The position numbers were made by a program, and so were the translations under genes. Shown here piece by piece: positions 60,731 through 64,000 of a DNA stretch of 64,000 nucleotides. The DNA lies in contig OX352774.1 in the NCBI GenBank assembly GCA_947095535.1, forward strand, positions 212,524,965 to 212,588,964, given 5' to 3'. Numbering within the stretch: position 1 is the first letter of the stretch; each line of letters opens with the position of its first letter. Source of the DNA: Poecilobothrus nobilitatus (taxonomy: Eukaryota; Arthropoda; Insecta; Diptera; Dolichopodidae). The notes beneath the pieces are model-generated. The model worked only from the letters and a program-made list of their open reading frames with translations, was not told where the DNA came from and did not search any database.

Positions 60731-62755
60731 TAAGAGAGGATTATTGGTTAGTGGGAATGCTTACGATAAACATTCGTTTATAGAAAACTAACCATTAGTA
60801 AACTAAAAAAAAAAGGAAAATAATGTGTGTATAGGTTATTTTAAAATAAAATAAAAAAATATTTTTTTTAATTTTACAAAAAAAAATAAATAATTTAATC
60901 TATAGTTACAATAAGTTCTAGGGTTTTGTCTTTAACTAATGTCATGATTTACCATCTTTAACTTTTATATTAACACAATAGATATAGTTTTTCATTCATG
61001 TCTTCAAATAAAATTATAACGTTGTACTTATTGTAAATATTTTTTTAATCCGTTTTAACTTTTTAATATTTGTTCCATCATATATTTTTTATAGTCCTTT
61101 AATTACTTAAAATTGAAACGGATAAAAAAAAAAACAAAGTGAACTGTCAAAAAATTTACATCGAGTACCTGCAACAAAAAAAAAAAAATATATAAAAATA
61201 AACTTATAAAGAGTCCTTGTAACTTGTCATCGTGATAATTATTAGGCGTATAATAGTACAATTTTATTTTAATCATTATTTTTGTTTTTTTTTTTATTTT
61301 CCTTAAATTAATTATTTTGCCATCTGTTATGTTTTAATGTAATGAAAAATATATTATAATTACCGTTATCCAGTTAAATATTAGTTTTTTTTTTTGTTCA
61401 TATACAAATTTTTTTTCTTGTTCTGTGTTTCAATTGAATTTTCGTTAATTACCACTCTTAATTCAATTTTCAAACAAAAACCAACAAATAAAAAACAAAA
61501 TGACTGTTAAAAAACTGTAAAAAGCAGTTTGACATATAAAAAAAATATGTTTATATAAATATAAATTTTAAAAAATATCAAGAAAATCGTTATAAAAAGT
61601 TGGAAAACCTAAATCAAATCTTACAAACATAAACAAATTTAAATAGAAATTAAAAAAATAAATCTTCCACCCTCTTTTCGTATGTCATGTAATTTTTTTA
61701 TCTCATGACATATTTCTACAATTCACTTATTGTTGTTTTCGTCCTTCAGATTTTTGTATGAAGTTTTACGTTATTATTGTTCTTTTTTTTAAAAATAATA
61801 TTTGGTTTTTGCGGTAATTTTTTTTATTTTTATATTTGTTTCTCTTTCCATTTTTCGTTTTCATATCTTTTTTGGCAGTTTTGACATGACATGTTGACAT
61901 ATTTTTCGTTTGTTTTATTTTCTATTTAAGTATTTTTTCTCTTATAATTTCTATCTCTTTTCCACATTTTAATTTGTAATGCTGTTTATTTTTCAAATGT
62001 TGTCCCTTTGTTGCTTGTCAAAAAAACAAAACTTGCCAAAAAAAAAAAAAAAAGTTATTGTTAGTGAAATTTTGTGTCAACTTGATTTTGGTTTGATTGT
62101 GTAGGTAATATTGTAGAGACGGGGAAGACTTGTGACATTTGATTGAAAGAGAAAGTCCTAAAGGGTTTTTTTTTTTTATTTCATATCATTTTAATAACCA
62201 TTATAACTGTTAACATTTTACTGTTATATTATAATCATTGTTTTTTTTTTTGTGGTATTTGGAAGAAAAAAAAACACAAGAAAATTATTTAGTTGATATC
62301 AGTGAACATTTTGGAAAAAAGAGAAAAACAGAGAAATAAAAATATAATAGATTCTAGATTTATAACGTTATTTTGATTGCTAACCTTGTTGTTGTTTTTG
62401 TTGTGATTAAAATGAGAAATGTCATCCGTTTTCAAGTTAATTTTTGTTTTTATTTTATTTTTTTTTTTGGTTTTTTGATAAACGAATGACTGACTGAAGA
62501 CTGAAATATACAAGAAGAAAAATTAAAAATGTAATAAAACTTTTCTTCTGTTGACGGTTTTGTTCATCTTTGTTGACATTGTTCCCATCTTTTTTTTATT
62601 TCCAGGTTGTCAGTTGGTATTTTTACTTTTTATATTGTATGTTTTATTATTTTTTTTTTATGTCTGTCTACTTATGTTGTTAATCTTAAAGAATTGTTTA
62701 TTTGTATTATGTAATTATTTTTGGTCATTTTTAAATTGGAATGAATTTTAAAATA
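60731..62755. other. Upstream AT-rich non-coding DNA
   Basis: T/A homopolymer-rich. Small frames at 62551-62751 (plus) and 62513-62289 (minus) are translations of T-rich sequence without domains. Confidence 0.5.
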
Positions 62756-62802
62756 ATTTAATTAAATAATGTGACTTTTCATCTTCACATTATTTAATTA
62801 AT
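62756..62802. repeat. Near-perfect 18-bp hairpin ending AATGTGA / TCACATT
   Basis: TTTAATTAAATAATGTGA at 62757-62774 and TCACATTATTTAATTAAT at 62785-62802 pair at 17 of 18 positions around a 10-nt loop CTTTTCATCT. Confidence 0.9.
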
Positions 62803-62971
62803 GGTAATATAAAATTTTTTGGATTCAAGTTGGATTTCCTTTAATCTTCATAGAAGCTTTAATTTATAACTTATATAAACCTCATCTGAATAACTAAGAT
62901 TTTTCTACACCATTTACTGGAGATTTCATTAAAGTTTTTCTTCGTAAATAATTGTTAATATATTAACTGTA

Positions 62972-63280
62972 GAGAAATCCACTTCACTGTAGTGACATTC
63001 GCTCCAATGGGAATATATAACGCGAATAGAGTATGTAAAATCATTGTAGTGGAGTATTATAATCCATATTGGCTACGGAATGGGTATAGGAAAGAATAAG
63101 ACAGAGAGGTGAAAAATGGGAATTGGGAAGTAAGACTGTAAAGGAGTAATGAATCTGTCTATTATTATCAATTTGTCAGTTACAATAGCCATTAACAGTT
63201 ACAATATGAAGACGTTCCTATATGAGGTAATAATTAAAGGCAGCTTCACTGTATCTGTTATTACTATTATATTTTTATAT
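62972..63280 (+). repeat. Dispersed repeat, copy B, with two CTTCACTGTA termini
   Basis: The collinear landmarks described for copy A run from about 63070 to 63270. The word CTTCACTGTA occurs at 62982-62991 and 63244-63253, 262 bp apart. Reverse-complemented it reads TACAGTGAAG, which resembles the end of a mariner-type element. The class remains open. Confidence 0.55.
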
Positions 63281-64000
63281 ATGATTGAAAAGTTGACGAC
63301 TTAACCACTAACCCATAAAAATTTAAACTTTTCCAATTAAGCTCAGAATGATTTCTGTTAAAATACGGTTGCAATAATTTAGTACCCAGAAATCTTCGCC
63401 TCTTTTCTGATAAAAATACTTAAATTTAAGAATTATAAGAATGAATGATTTTATAAAATATTTTAAAATGTGGTTTTAATTAAGAGTAAGAAATTAAGAA
63501 ACCTAAAATTTAAACAATCAAATTTATCCGTATTTAAAAAATAAACTTATCGAAGTAAAAGCACCAGCTTAAGAAACTTTGCTTTTTAATTTATTATTGT
63601 TTAATATGCCAAAATTAAAGCTTATAATTAGCACTAAGAAAAAATAGTATAAAACGATGAGATAATCTCAAGAATTAAAAAAAATAATTCACTTTAATCA
63701 AAATTTAAGGGAAAAAAATTTTTGCAAATTCTACGATATTTGTGTCTTATAAAATTGTGTGCTGTTTATGTTGAGAAACGTTCATATAGTAAAGACCATA
63801 ATAATAATTCTTTGACGTTGAAAAATTTTTAACAAAAAAAAATTTAATAAATATTATTTTACTTTAACTTTCAATTATTTGTGACATCTTTTATAAGTTA
63901 ATCAATAATAAAAAACCTAAAATAAAAACTAAACAAAATTTTATATCCTACTGGGAAAACTGTTCAATACTTTTTTATTTTTAAAATTTTATAATGTTAT
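63281..64000. other. AT-rich DNA to the right edge
   Basis: I see no gene, element or notable repeat. Confidence 0.5.

Overview
This 64-kb window looks like non-coding nuclear DNA from an insect, most likely a fly (Diptera). It is very AT-rich, crowded with long poly(T)/poly(A) runs and TA, TATG, CAA and AAT microsatellites. It holds no bacterial-style operons and almost no extended coding frames. The diagnostic feature is one short, well-formed first coding exon on the minus strand (38074-38012). It encodes QYLRPEYLTPLPTT followed by a GTAAGT donor. I recognise this as the conserved N-terminus of the elbow B / no ocelli (elB/noc; NET/ZNF703-503 related) zinc-finger co-repressor family. The assignment is from memory of the family, not a search.

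Layout. Positions 1-38011 appear to be the first intron of that gene: the long second exon that should carry the rest of the protein is nowhere on the minus strand to the left, so the intron would exceed 38 kb. About 38075-41000 is the 5'-UTR/promoter side, with an Asn-codon-rich open frame just ahead of the ATG and a CpG-containing patch at 39880-40050. Positions 41000-64000 are upstream intergenic (or further 5'-UTR intron) DNA. One small candidate exon of unknown identity lies at 57688-57575 on the minus strand.

Most of what can be annotated is repeats. There are five copies of a tRNA-derived SINE of about 185 bp (13.5, 16.2, 19.0, 50.5 and 53.4 kb), two with exact target-site duplications. 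Four relict 3' ends of a Jockey/CR1-like LINE (3.0, 3.6, 10.1 and 26.6 kb) lie in the same orientation. A mariner/Tc1-like relict sits at 7.2-8.4 kb, and inverted-repeat (MITE-like) elements at 27.5, 36.25, 37.7 and 52.3 kb. A 174-bp tandem array at 16.7-17.3 kb keeps an open frame across units. A tandem duplication of about 0.95 kb lies at 28.2-30.0 kb, and there are several minisatellites and perfect hairpins. The repeats cluster in the putative intron and in the distal upstream region. The 38-50 kb interval next to the exon is almost free of recognisable transposon copies and is dominated by simple sequence.

Coordinates of degenerate repeats are approximate, read by eye. No transcript, homology search or folding program was available.
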